From contig NZ_CADDWH010000001.1 of NCBI RefSeq assembly GCF_902809865.1, positions 310,001-374,000 of the forward strand: a stretch of DNA of 64,000 nucleotides. Direction: 5' to 3'. The notes under the pieces were generated by a model. The model ran no database searches and had not been told where the DNA came from. It saw nothing but the letters and a program-made list of their open reading frames with translations. Origin of the DNA: Halobacillus sp. Marseille-Q1614 (GTDB taxonomy: Bacteria > Bacillota > Bacilli > Bacillales > Halobacillaceae). Each line of letters opens with the position of its first letter. Positions within the stretch are counted from its first letter, which is position 1. Shown one piece after another: positions 8,565 to 17,275 of the stretch. The position numbers and the translations under genes were made by a program.

Positions 8565-9767
8565 ATGATTTATGATTATTCAATTATAGGAGGGGGCATC
8601 ATCGGACTTTCCGTCGGCATGGAATTAAGCCGGCGGTATCCGAAAGCAAAGATCGTTATTATAGAAAAAGAAGCTGAACTGTCCACTCATCAGACAGCGA
8701 GAAACAGCGGAGTTATACATTCGGGCGTCTATTATAAACCTGGCAGTTTAAAAGCAAAGTTGGCTAAGGAAGGAAATGAGCAGATGGTCCGTTTTGTGAA
8801 TCTCATGAGATCGAATATGAAGTTTGCGGGAAAGTCATAGTGGCAACTCGTAATGAGGAACGGCCCTTACTTCAAAATTTGTACAATCGCGGGATAACCA
8901 ATGGACTGGATGTTGAAAAGATTTCTGGGGAAGAACTAAGAGAAATAGAGCCTCACGTTCAAGGAACGGAAGCGATCCGCGTCCCAAGTACGGGAATCGT
9001 AAATTATAAACAGACAGCCAAAGTTTTTGCGTCGAAAATTCGTCCATCCGGAGGAACTTTTAAGTTAAATTCGGAAGTGCTTGATATCCGCATAAAAGAA
9101 GATGAAGTAGAGATACTAACCACCCAAGGAGTCCTCCAAACCCGTCAATTGATAAATTGTGGAGGTTTATACAGTGATCGTCTGGCTGAGATGACAAATA
9201 TAAAACCAGATATGCGGATCATTCCTTTTCGCGGGGAATTACTTTACACTTAGTGCTGAAAAGAGCCATCTCGTAAAAAATCTCGTCTACCCAGTACCTA
9301 ATCCGGATTTTCCGTTTTTAGGCGTTCATTTTACGAGAATGATCGATGGGTCGGTAATCATCGGTCCTAACGCAGTACTTAGTTTTAAAAGAGAAGGTTA
9401 TCGGAAAACAGATTTCCTCCTGAAAGATTTTCTTGAAACGCCAACACACCGCGGGCTTTTAAAGCTGGCCAGAAGGAATTTAGCAGAGGGCTTAAAGGAA
9501 ATGTACCGCTCATACAGCAAGAAAGCCTTAGTCAAAGATGCTCAGCGTTTTTTCCCTGATATTAAGGAAGAGGATATTACACCCGGAAAATCAGGGGTGC
9601 GCGCCCAGGCCTTAGATTCAGATGGCAATTTGATCGATGACTTTCTAATCATCCAAAATCGTCGGGTGATCCATGTATGTAACGCACCATCACCAGCAGC
9701 TACGGCATCCATAGAAATCGGAAAGGAAATTGTGTCACGGGTTCAACCGGGACTGGTAAACGTTTAA
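8565..9767 (+). pseudogene. lhgO: L-2-hydroxyglutarate oxidase, interrupted by two compensating frameshifts
   Basis: The total span of 400 codons equals the family length and starts after AAAGGGAG. The N-terminus has the FAD motif IIGGGIIGLS and HQTARNSGVIHSGVYY. A missing T in the run 8792-8795 shifts the frame and gives a stop at 8838; restoring it yields RFCESHEIEYEVCGKVIVATRN. An extra T at 9239-9240 shifts it back; removing it gives PFRGEYFTLSAEKSH. The C-terminal part (TRMIDGSVIIGPNAVLSFKREGYRK ... GVRAQA ... CNAPSPAATASIEIG) is intact. LhgO oxidises L-2-hydroxyglutarate to 2-oxoglutarate at the membrane. Both lesions sit in short homopolymers and the rest is well preserved, so a very recent pseudogene or sequencing errors are both possible. 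Confidence 0.88.
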
Positions 9768-9789
9768 TCCCTCTAAAGATGAAACAAAA

Positions 9790-9829
9790 AATGAGCCCTG
9801 TAGAGAAAAGGTCTGCAGGGCTCTTTAAA
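9790..9829 (+). terminator. Terminator after lhgO
   Basis: GAGCCCTG and CAGGGCTC arms are separated by about 15 bases and followed by TTTAAAT. Confidence 0.7.
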
Positions 9830-10006
9830 TAGAAGAGTTTTCTCTAATAGTTCCATTAACTTATAAAAATATCCAATATCCAACATAATTCGTTCAAATG
9901 AACCACTATAATATATTCATTTCCAGAATTATGCACTAATGTTATTTGCTGAATATTCAAACAGTGATAGGCTGAAAATGTAAAAATATATTAATGGAGG
10001 GATTAA

Positions 10007-11539
10007 ATGAAAAAGAAAAGAGTTAAGAAAGTATGTTCCATGGGACTGTTAGCAACTCTATTATTTGGAACAGCTGCAGGAGCAGCCGCACCTTCCGTTC
10101 AGGCAGAAGAAGAAAAACCTGAAATTAAAAATGTTATTATGCTGATTGGAGATGGGATGGGAGCTACATATACGACGGCACACCGCTACATGAAAGATAA
10201 TCCCGATACACAGGAAATGGAAAAGACCGTGTTTGACAAATACTTAGTAGGCATGCAGTCAACATATTCAGCTGATCCGTATTACGATGGCGGAGAAGAC
10301 GATGTAAAGGAAAATGTTCCTGATTCTGCAGCCACTGCTACCGCTATGTCTTCTGGTGTGAAGACTTATAATGGAGCGATCGCTAAGGACTTAGAGGAAG
10401 AAGATACAAAAACAGTACTTGAAGCAGCGAAGGGAAAAGGAATGGCAACAGGGTTAGTTTCAACGTCAGAGGTTAACCATGCGACACCTGCTTCTTATGG
10501 AACACATGATGTGTCCAGACAAAACTATCAAGAGATCGCGGACGATTACTATGACGATTTAATTGATGGAGAACATAAAGTCGATGTTCTGCTTGGCGGT
10601 GGAACAGATTTCTTCGAAGGAGAAGATAGAAATCTTGCCGAGTTATTTGAAAAAGACGGGTACAATTATGTGAAAACAACTGACGAACTGTTGAGCAATA
10701 CAAATGACCAGCTTTTAGGCTTGTTTGCTCCGGTAGGAATGGATAAATACATTGATCGTCCAGAAGAACAGCCGAGCTTAAAGCAAATGACTACATCGGC
10801 TTTAGATGTACTGCAAAAGGATGAAGAAGGCTTTTTCCTAATGGTGGAAGGTAGCCAGATTGACTGGGCAGGCCACGATAACGATGTAGTAGCGGCCATG
10901 AGTGAGATGGAAGACTTTGAAAGAGCCTTTGAAGCGGCGATTGAGTTTGCCAAACAAGATGAACATACACTCGTTGTAGCCACAGCTGACCACAGCACGG
11001 GGGGATTATCGATTGGAGCAGATGGCGAGTATAACTGGAACACTGATGTCATAAAAGCTGCAAAGAAAACCCCTGACTATATGGCGAACCAGATAGTAGT
11101 AGAAGGCCAGGATATTGAGAGTACTCTAAATGATAACATCGATTTCGAGATCGAAGCAGAAGAATTGCAGTCAGTAACTGAAGCTTATGAAGAAGGTCAG
11201 GCAGATGGTACGGAGGAAGAAGACCTTGTGCTGGCAGTAGACGATGCGATCGAATCAATTTTCGATCAACGCTCCCTCACGGGGTGGACGACAGATGGTC
11301 ATACGGGAGATGATGTCCCTGTTTATGCTTATGGACCTGGATCTGAAATGTTTGCAGGGATGATAGACAATACGGATCAAGCGAAAAATATCTTTAAGAT
11401 CTTAGGAGTTTCCCAGGGAGAAGATGGAGGTGAGCTGGCAGATACAAGTACCTCTTATCCAGTCGGACTTCTTATAGGAGGATTATTACTGGGAACAGGA
11501 GCTGTCTTCCTTTTTCGGAAAAAGAAAGTTACAGCTTAA
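10007..11539 (+). CDS. phoA: Alkaline phosphatase, secreted and membrane-anchored
   Basis: The 510-residue protein begins with a signal peptide (about residues 1-34, ending SVQA) and ends with a hydrophobic segment followed by FRKKK, a likely membrane anchor without an LPxTG motif. The metal and catalytic motifs of the PhoA family are complete: MLIGDGMG, the nucleophile serine of PDSAATATAMSSGVKT, HATPASYGTHD, EGSQIDWAGHDND, ATADHSTGG and a late DGHTGDDVP histidine. It hydrolyses phosphomonoesters outside the cell. The mature chain is strikingly acidic, as expected of exported enzymes in halophiles. It is monocistronic, preceded by GGAGGG and followed by a terminator. Confidence 0.93.
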   Translation: MKKKRVKKVCSMGLLATLLFGTAAGAAAPSVQAEEEKPEIKNVIMLIGDGMGATYTTAHRYMKDNPDTQEMEKTVFDKYLVGMQSTYSADPYYDGGEDDVKENVPDSAATATAMSSGVKTYNGAIAKDLEEEDTKTVLEAAKGKGMATGLVSTSEVNHATPASYGTHDVSRQNYQEIADDYYDDLIDGEHKVDVLLGGGTDFFEGEDRNLAELFEKDGYNYVKTTDELLSNTNDQLLGLFAPVGMDKYIDRPEEQPSLKQMTTSALDVLQKDEEGFFLMVEGSQIDWAGHDNDVVAAMSEMEDFERAFEAAIEFAKQDEHTLVVATADHSTGGLSIGADGEYNWNTDVIKAAKKTPDYMANQIVVEGQDIESTLNDNIDFEIEAEELQSVTEAYEEGQADGTEEEDLVLAVDDAIESIFDQRSLTGWTTDGHTGDDVPVYAYGPGSEMFAGMIDNTDQAKNIFKILGVSQGEDGGELADTSTSYPVGLLIGGLLLGTGAVFLFRKKKVTA

Positions 11540-11550
11540 GTAAAAATGTA

Positions 11551-11584
11551 GCCTTGTAGAGCACCCCTCTACAAGGCTTTTTTT
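11551..11584 (+). terminator. Terminator after phoA
   Basis: An 11-bp perfect stem, GCCTTGTAGAG with CTCTACAAGGC, is followed by seven T. Confidence 0.9.
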
Positions 11585-11667
11585 ATGAAAAGTTTCAGCT
11601 GGTATACCTAATGTATTTAGGAAAAGCATACAGATATAAAAATGCTTGCTTCTTAAGGGGAGATCTT

Positions 11668-12117
11668 ATGTTCAAAACAAAAGGATTTCTCATAATAATT
11701 CTCATTATTATCTCCTTAGTGGTTATACTGGCTTCCCTATATATGCTGCCTTCTCAAAGTGCAAGACGGGCGGTAGGAAACTTTTATGAATACGAGCAAG
11801 AGGGAGAGTTTTCGGAGTCATGGGAGCTTTTTCATCCATTAATGAAAGAAAAGTTTGATAAGGGTCATTATTTACAAGATCGTGCGCACGTTTTCATGAA
11901 TCACTTTGGTGTAACGACCTTTACGTTTTCTCTTGAAGGCACGGATAAAGTCAAAAAGTGGTCAATGGAAGAGGGCAGCCACACTTTTAAACTTGCCTAT
12001 TCGACGACAGTGAGCCAGACGTTCAAAGGAAAGTATGGCACCTTTCACATTCAACAGGAAGTGTTTGCGGTGCGGGAAAAAGGTGAATGGAAGCTTCTGT
12101 GGGACTATAATAAGTAA
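11668..12117 (+). CDS. Membrane-anchored hypothetical protein
   Basis: The ATG at 11668 follows AGGGGAGATCTT and gives 149 residues; an in-frame ATG at 11611 lacks a ribosome binding site. Residues 5-28 (FLIIILIIISLVVILASLYM) form one transmembrane helix with a short basic N-terminus, so the rest is extracellular. The soluble part contains NFYEYEQEGEFSESWELFHP, FKLAYSTTVSQTF and a C-terminal EWKLLWDY, which resembles an NTF2/SnoaL-like fold seen in small anchored Bacillus proteins. I do not recognise a named family. It is a single gene ending in a shared terminator, convergent with the peptidase gene at 12147. Confidence 0.65.
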   Translation: MFKTKGFLIIILIIISLVVILASLYMLPSQSARRAVGNFYEYEQEGEFSESWELFHPLMKEKFDKGHYLQDRAHVFMNHFGVTTFTFSLEGTDKVKKWSMEEGSHTFKLAYSTTVSQTFKGKYGTFHIQQEVFAVREKGEWKLLWDYNK

Positions 12118-12148
12118 AAAAGCGGCCGTTTATGCGGCCGCTTTCTTT
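12118..12148. terminator. Bidirectional terminator
   Basis: AAAGCGGCCG and CGGCCGCTTT arms surround TTTATG, with an A run before and T-rich sequence after. It separates two convergent genes and can serve both. Confidence 0.88.
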
Positions 12149-13355
12149 ATAAACTTGGAGAATATGATGTTTCAGGTATTTCTTCGTATTTATCTGCATC
12201 CAGCTGATTAACAGAATCATCTGCTACACTTTCAATAATAGCATTTAACCCCGTTTCTACTGCTTTTACAAGCATCCCTTTTTTCTTTTGCCCCATGCTT
12301 TGAGTTTGGCCGGTAACTTCAAATAATACAGTTCCACTGCCGTTTAGCGCAAAGGAACCAAGAGCTGTTCCAGGTAAATCCAGACCTTGGCTGTATAAAG
12401 TAATGTTATCAAATGGAGAGCTGCCCATCGATTGTAAAGCTTCATAAGCGGCAACGTTCAGCTGACGAGAAAAGTCGTAGTCATAGTTTTCAGCGTACTC
12501 TGCGTATTCAGCTCCTTCCTCGCTGGACGGATCAGGAACGAATTGTGCGGATAAAGAAAGGGTAACAGGATCAGCCGTTCCCTCGACATAGTAAAGTCCC
12601 TGATGGTGAAGGTCGACAAATACGTCTACTTCACCAAATTCCTCCTGTAAGTCTTTATAAACATCTCGAACTGTCTGGGCTTCAGGAGTGATGTACCAGC
12701 CTGGATCTGAAGAATTCCCAGGAATATCTTCAGATGCTGGGACATAATTAAGGTCAGGGTTAAAGTCTCTGTTCACATCAAATCCTGGCTGTGAAGCATA
12801 ATCGTCTCCTTGGGTGTTAGGTCTGTTACCCTCATAATAATAGTTCCATGTTGGACCAGCCGCTTCTTCTAATTGAGGGAAATCCTCAAGAACCTCCTGC
12901 CATGTCATATCATTTCCTCTTCGATCAAGCTCAGAAGCATCCGGATTCATCTTAGGCAGTGTGACTAACGTAACTTCATCACGAATCTTCTGTGCTTCAG
13001 GTGAGTTGCTTGAACCTAAGTAAGACAAGATATTAAGAATCGCTTCTGTCCCTGTTTTTTCATTCCCGTGAATTTCACTTTCAATTAGAATGACTTTATC
13101 CCCGTTTCCTACACGTGCCTGATGGATATCTCTGCCGTTGTTGGACTGGCCGACGACTTCTATTTCAACACGACCCTGGCTTGAATTTTCAAGCTGTTGA
13201 AGTTTCATCCTTAACTGTTCGTAGTTTGTAAAACCTGAACTGTTGTAGATTTGCTGATCAGGGGTGCCTGGATGGTTTCCTGCTGCACCAGCCGGAGCGG
13301 CGAGTGATGTAGAGAGAGCTAGAGCAGTCAGTAATGTGAATACTTTCTTTTTCAT
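12147..13355 (-). CDS. Secreted M14 zinc carboxypeptidase
   Basis: This encodes 402 residues with a signal peptide (about 1-24, ending AGA). The M14 zinc site is visible: ESEIHGNEKTGTEAI supplies HxxE, VFVDLHHQGLYYV supplies the third ligand, and the late TVLFEVTGQTQ supplies the catalytic glutamate. DVNRDFNPDLNY is the substrate-binding NR motif. Such enzymes remove C-terminal residues from peptides outside the cell. It lies 24 bases downstream of a paralogue in one operon and starts after AGAAGGGAGATTAGTGGA. Substrate preference is not predictable. Confidence 0.85.
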   Translation of the reverse strand: MKKKVFTLLTALALSTSLAAPAGAAGNHPGTPDQQIYNSSGFTNYEQLRMKLQQLENSSQGRVEIEVVGQSNNGRDIHQARVGNGDKVILIESEIHGNEKTGTEAILNILSYLGSSNSPEAQKIRDEVTLVTLPKMNPDASELDRRGNDMTWQEVLEDFPQLEEAAGPTWNYYYEGNRPNTQGDDYASQPGFDVNRDFNPDLNYVPASEDIPGNSSDPGWYITPEAQTVRDVYKDLQEEFGEVDVFVDLHHQGLYYVEGTADPVTLSLSAQFVPDPSSEEGAEYAEYAENYDYDFSRQLNVAAYEALQSMGSSPFDNITLYSQGLDLPGTALGSFALNGSGTVLFEVTGQTQSMGQKKKGMLVKAVETGLNAIIESVADDSVNQLDADKYEEIPETSYSPSL

Positions 13356-13379
13356 TCCACTAATCTCCCTTCTAATCTT

Positions 13380-14432
13380 TTATTCTGATGCATAACCGCT
13401 TTCAGGCAAAGAATCCCAGAATGATGTGTCTGCGGAAGAAATGGAATCATCAGCAATAGACTGAAGTGTGGCTTCCATAGCCGTCACAGCTTGGTTAATT
13501 AAGTAACCGTTACTCTTTTGTCCTAGTACATAATCATCACGTTCGTGGTCAGCCATTCCGCGCATCTCTAGTAAAAGGGTGGCGATTCCATATTCCACAG
13601 CTAATCCGTTTCGGCTGATGGTTTCAGCTGTGCCTCCCACGTACTTGGACAATAGCCCATAGCCTTTGTCGCTAATGGCATTGTATACAATGGACCCTAA
13701 TTGTTTCGAACGCTCTACAACCTCTTCATCAACATTTTCATTAGTAGGATAAAGGATAGAACCTGATACTAATTCATCGGAATCCCCCAGTGTTGTTTGA
13801 GTTCCTTGGTGGTGAAGGTCAATCATATAATCCGGCTGGTATTCCTGCAGGACATTTTCATGAAGGGCTTTCGTTTCTGGTTCCAGACGATCTACGTGGT
13901 CACGGTTAAGGTCAACACCATTAGCATTGTACCTAGTGTGTGTTCCTGCGGCATAATCTTCTAACGAAAAGTTTACGTCTCCTTCTGCGCCATCAACGTT
14001 TAAGCGTGGAACGATTAAGACGTTCACGTTATCTAAAATTTCATTAATATTCTTTCCGTTAGACGTAAGCTTCTGAATTAATTTTAGGGCTCCTTCTGTC
14101 GTTAGGGTCTCATTTCCATGCTGCTGGGTGAGGAAAAGAACGGTAGGATTGTCTTCATTAGTCCCAAATTTCGCTAAGTATAAATCTCTGCCTTTTACAG
14201 ATTCTCCAAACGTTTCTACCGTCAGACGTTCGGATTGCTGATCAGCCTTTTCTAAGGCTTTTACCATTTCTTCATAGGAATGCAGTCTTTCATTTTTAAC
14301 CGTTTCGTTGCCCCCATAGTTAGGGCCGTTCGGTCCATTTTCTCCTGCGTGAACGGTACTGATTGCGGAATAAGAACCTCCTGAAGCCAGTAAAGTAGTG
14401 GCTAATGCAACTGATAGTACTTTTTTCTTCAT
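13380..14432 (-). CDS. Secreted M14 zinc carboxypeptidase (paralogue)
   Basis: The 350-residue protein has a signal peptide ending near VHA (residue 29). LTQQHGNETLTTEGAL gives HxxE, VDLNRDHVDR the substrate-binding arginine, YMIDLHHQGTQTT the third zinc ligand and TLLLEMRG the catalytic glutamate. It is shorter than its neighbour but shares the same layout and a similar tail after the catalytic domain (ending LPESGYASE here and IPETSYSPSL there), which suggests an old tandem duplication. The gene is first in the pair and starts after AGGAGGATGAAGAATA. A third M14-like protein lies at 15871. Confidence 0.85.
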   Translation of the reverse strand: MKKKVLSVALATTLLASGGSYSAISTVHAGENGPNGPNYGGNETVKNERLHSYEEMVKALEKADQQSERLTVETFGESVKGRDLYLAKFGTNEDNPTVLFLTQQHGNETLTTEGALKLIQKLTSNGKNINEILDNVNVLIVPRLNVDGAEGDVNFSLEDYAAGTHTRYNANGVDLNRDHVDRLEPETKALHENVLQEYQPDYMIDLHHQGTQTTLGDSDELVSGSILYPTNENVDEEVVERSKQLGSIVYNAISDKGYGLLSKYVGGTAETISRNGLAVEYGIATLLLEMRGMADHERDDYVLGQKSNGYLINQAVTAMEATLQSIADDSISSADTSFWDSLPESGYASE

Positions 14433-14809
14433 TATTCTTCATCCTCCTCCAAAATTTGTATATATACTTCCCTTTCAACTTAAGGCAGTCAAATTCCTTT
14501 AAATATTAGAAAAATAATGAAATAGAACTATGACTTAATCTAAGAGCAATATTTGGCTTCTGGAAGATACTGATATGTAGTGATTATTTAAGGATTTTAA
14601 TTGTATGATCCTTTCACATCGAGGGTTTAAGGATCGAATCCAATAACATCTATGTCTTAGTGGAAGCCTGAAGGTAATGGCAGTGTAAATGAAGTATTTA
14701 TTTTATTAAAATAGTATTACATGTAGAAAATTACCAAAATTCAGGTTTATCTTTGTGTGGATTGGTGAATTGTCTTTATGTAATAAAAATTCAGAGGAGG
14801 TTAGTCGAA
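14433..14809. other. AT-rich intergenic region with no supported gene
   Basis: This 377-base gap separates the divergent peptidase operon and the gsiB-like gene. The only candidate signal is GTTTAT at 14745-14750 followed 14 bases later by GTGAAT, a weak match to the sigma-B pattern GTTTAA-N14-GGGTAT. I see no other structure. Confidence 0.4.
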
Positions 14810-15241
14810 ATGGCTAAAAACAACAACAAAAACAATAATAGTAACCAAGGAACAATGAGCAGAGAAGAAGCCGGTCGTAAAGGCGGAGAAAAAACAAGCC
14901 GTAAATACGATCAAGAGCACTTCGAAAACATCGGTCAAAAGGGTGGAGAAGAAACATCTCGGAAATACGACCAGGATCACTTCGAAAACATCGGTCAAAA
15001 AGGCGGCGAAACGACCAGCCAGGAGTACAGCCAGGAACACTTTGAAAACATCGGCCAAAAAGGCGGCGAAACTACCGCTAAAGAGTATGATCAAAAACAC
15101 TTTGAAGAAATTGGGCAAAAAGGCGGAGAAGCTACAAGTGAGAAGTATGGCGAAGAACATTATGAAAAGATCGGCCAAAAAGGCGGCCGCAACTCTTCAG
15201 GAAACGGTTCTAACTCTAACTCAAATAATCGTAATTCCTAA
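14810..15241 (+). CDS. gsiB: GsiB-like general stress protein with KGG repeats (copy 1)
   Basis: The ATG at 14810 follows GAGGAGGTTAGTCGAA and gives 143 residues. After an Asn-rich N-terminus and MSREEAGRKGG come five roughly 20-residue repeats of the form GQKGGETTSxxYDQEHFENI, then a Ser/Asn-rich tail. This is the architecture of B. subtilis GsiB, a hydrophilic LEA/con-10-like protein of the sigma-B general stress and starvation response. It is cytosolic and thought to protect against water loss. The gene is followed by a yjzC-like gene; the pair recurs at 20318-20815. The repeats create a long open antisense frame, which I treat as spurious. Confidence 0.9.
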   Translation: MAKNNNKNNNSNQGTMSREEAGRKGGEKTSRKYDQEHFENIGQKGGEETSRKYDQDHFENIGQKGGETTSQEYSQEHFENIGQKGGETTAKEYDQKHFEEIGQKGGEATSEKYGEEHYEKIGQKGGRNSSGNGSNSNSNNRNS

Positions 15242-15342
15242 GAACAGCCGATAAATAGAAAAAGATAGAACCAACAGAAAATGATAAAGCTTGAATATTT
15301 TTGTAAACAAATTTCTAATTTAATATAACGGAGGTGCCTATC

Positions 15343-15525
15343 ATGGCTAACAAACAGTTTAAAACAGGCGAAAAAGCTCCTGAGAGTGGAACATATAAGG
15401 TAGACAAGCTGGTGAACGGTAACACCAGCGGTGACAATACGGAAATTAATCTAAATGAAGGCGATCAGTTTCCACCATCACCATCTGAGAATGAAGCAGC
15501 CTATTGGGTAAAAGCTTCCTCATAA
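15343..15525 (+). CDS. yjzC: YjzC-like small protein (copy 1)
   Basis: This 60-residue protein starts at the ATG after CGGAGGTGCCTATC; an upstream in-frame ATG is less well placed. It reads MANKQFKTGEKAPESGTYKV and ends DQFPPSPSENEAAYWVKAS. The FKTGxKxPxSGxY start and GxxFPP...AYW end match the YjzC family of short Bacillus proteins of unknown function, although the usual cysteines of the C-terminal half are missing. It lies 101 bases after gsiB and ends in a terminator. A close copy is at 20636. Confidence 0.75.
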   Translation: MANKQFKTGEKAPESGTYKVDKLVNGNTSGDNTEINLNEGDQFPPSPSENEAAYWVKASS

Positions 15526-15532
15526 GAATATA

Positions 15533-15567
15533 AAGCCCTCTTGATGAAGGTCAAGAGGGCTTTGTTT
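15533..15567 (+). terminator. Terminator after yjzC copy 1
   Basis: AAGCCCTCTTGA pairs perfectly with TCAAGAGGGCTT across TGAAGG, followed by TGTTTAG. Confidence 0.85.
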
Positions 15568-15608
15568 AGTAAATTTTAAAATTTTTAAACGTTTATAACA
15601 ATAATTCA

Positions 15609-15826
15609 ATGTTTTCTACAATAAAGAGCTTCAGTTTCATGCTAAACCTGAACGTCCAGATCCGTTATTCGCCAAACACTTGCAGGAAATTCTTGGCGGC
15701 CAGTTCGGTGAAATCTCTGTGGCCATGCAGTATCTTTTCCAAGGCTGGAATGCCCGCGGAGATGAAAAGTATAAAGATTTAATTATGGATACAAGTACTG
15801 AAGAACTTGGACATAAGCATAAGTAA
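15609..15826 (+). pseudogene. Manganese catalase, N-terminal remnant
   Basis: From 15641 the frame AKPERPDPLFAKHLQEILGG continues through QFGEISVAMQYLFQGWNARG and TEELGH, which is the start of the non-haem manganese catalase ferritin-like fold. QFGE and EELGH hold dimanganese ligands. The match stops at TEELGH-KHK followed by TAA at 15824, so only about 70 of the usual 270-300 residues remain. The likely original ATG is at 15609, but a one-base deletion near 15615 puts it out of frame; restoring it gives MF-x-YNKELQFH. The gene is therefore both frameshifted and truncated. It sits between yjzC and DUF2817, and a terminator follows directly. Confidence 0.85.
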
Positions 15827-15866
15827 ATCCTCGGACCTTTAGCTGAAAGCCCGAGGATTCTTTTTG
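15827..15866. terminator. Terminator after the catalase remnant and DUF2817 gene
   Basis: ATCCTCGG and CCGAGGAT are separated by 16 bases and followed by TCTTTTT. It lies between converging units and may serve both. Confidence 0.7.
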
Positions 15867-15870
15867 ATCA

Positions 15871-17010
15871 TTATTTTGTAGAAGTCTGAGGCAGGATACG
15901 CTCTGTCTTTAATACGGATTCAATACCTAAACGTCCTTCTTTTAATACGGATTGTCTCCATTCTTTCTCATCGGGGTAGAACATCGCTTTGAACTCATTT
16001 AGAATCCACTGTCTATCTTCTTCTTTTTCAGTACCCTCCCAATATAAATGGTTCTCTAAAATAATCGTCATGAATTCCCGCAGCTCGGCTTTTTTAGTTG
16101 TTCCGAATGTACCGAATTCAAAAAGAGCTGTGAAAAGATAAGAATCTGGATATTCTTCTTTTTTAAGCTTGTAAAAGTGGTTCGTTGAATCTCCTTTTAC
16201 TTTTTTAGGAGTGAATTTATTTACATTTTTCAAGTGATATTCAGATTCTAATTCCTTTACGTCCTTTGGATTGTTTTCTGAAACGACCATAGTTATTTCA
16301 TTGGTCGGTCCAAGAGCCGTGTGCCAGTCCATATGAATGACACGCTGGAAATTCTCCAGTAACTTCCTTTGGACACTCTTTAAGAAAGAAGTGGTTTCTT
16401 CTTCCCGACTACCTCCGAAATAAACACCTCGTGGAAACTGGAACTGTCCCATTCCTTTCGCTTCTTTTAATCCGCCATATCCTTCTTTGGCAAGTGCTTT
16501 TCCTAACTCTGTATAAAGTTTCTTTCTTTCCTTATCCAGATCCTTTATTTTTCCTTTTGGCAGGAAGAGCTCACTTTCTTTGGCGTAATTAATATTGACG
16601 TCAGTTGGGACGGAGTCTGCGTCATAAAGATAATTTCGGTTGAGGTCTACGTTATTCTCATTCACCCTTCTGAAGTTTCTCATCCCCCATGGGTTTAAAG
16701 CGTGAATAAAGCAGATACCCGTAGTTTCCGGATCGACCTGATCAAGATACTCTTCCACAAATAAATGAATCATAGCCGCTCCGGCGTAACCTTCAATTCC
16801 ATGTTCACCGGATGTAAAAAAGAGAACCTGTTGATTCGTGGACTGGGCATCCGCATAAATCATATCAATTGTATTATCCTGCTCCTGGCCGATTGATTCA
16901 GTTGAAAGCTCAGCCTGCGGCCATTTCTTCTGGATCTTTTGTAAATGAGAGCGAAAAATTTCACGTGATTCTTCATAAGTGGCTTTAAAATAAAAGTTAA
17001 TATTACTCAT
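15871..17010 (-). CDS. M14-like DUF2817 metallopeptidase
   Basis: The 379-residue cytosolic protein begins after AAAAGGAGATAAACTTTA. FFTSGEHGIEGYAGAAM gives the HxxE zinc motif, VDLNRNYLYD the substrate-binding NR, HMDWHTALGP the third zinc ligand and ALFEFGTFG the catalytic glutamate. This is the DUF2817 branch of the M14 carboxypeptidase superfamily, whose substrates are unknown. No signal peptide is present, unlike the two M14 enzymes at 12147-14432. It is a single gene. Confidence 0.82.
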   Translation of the reverse strand: MSNINFYFKATYEESREIFRSHLQKIQKKWPQAELSTESIGQEQDNTIDMIYADAQSTNQQVLFFTSGEHGIEGYAGAAMIHLFVEEYLDQVDPETTGICFIHALNPWGMRNFRRVNENNVDLNRNYLYDADSVPTDVNINYAKESELFLPKGKIKDLDKERKKLYTELGKALAKEGYGGLKEAKGMGQFQFPRGVYFGGSREEETTSFLKSVQRKLLENFQRVIHMDWHTALGPTNEITMVVSENNPKDVKELESEYHLKNVNKFTPKKVKGDSTNHFYKLKKEEYPDSYLFTALFEFGTFGTTKKAELREFMTIILENHLYWEGTEKEEDRQWILNEFKAMFYPDEKEWRQSVLKEGRLGIESVLKTERILPQTSTK

Positions 17011-17275
17011 TAAAGTTTATCTCCTTTTGTCTAGTTATAAAAAACTCTGGTATGAAAAGGACTGAATCGAATTCAGCCATTAGTCTTAAGAATCGAAGTT
17101 ATTATAAACCTTCTTAAAATAGGTAATCTTAATAAGTTTTTCCTGTATTTCAGCCGGGTTAAACATTATTTTAAAAAAATGAAATGTAACGGGATGAATA
17201 ATAGGCTGAATCCTTTTCAAGAAAGGTTAATAGGGGTACAGGATAGTACTACTTTAAAAGGAGGGAACGAGCTTT

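Noticed and set aside
14801-15178. 125-codon open frame antisense to the KGG-repeat gene
   Set aside because: It exists because the regular codon pattern of the gsiB repeats avoids stops on the other strand. It has no ribosome binding site and its product is an unnatural Phe/Leu-rich repeat.
14880-15190. Regularly spaced DNA repeats that could suggest a CRISPR array
   Set aside because: The 60-base period is the coding repeat of the GsiB-like protein, there are no unique spacers, and no cas genes are near.
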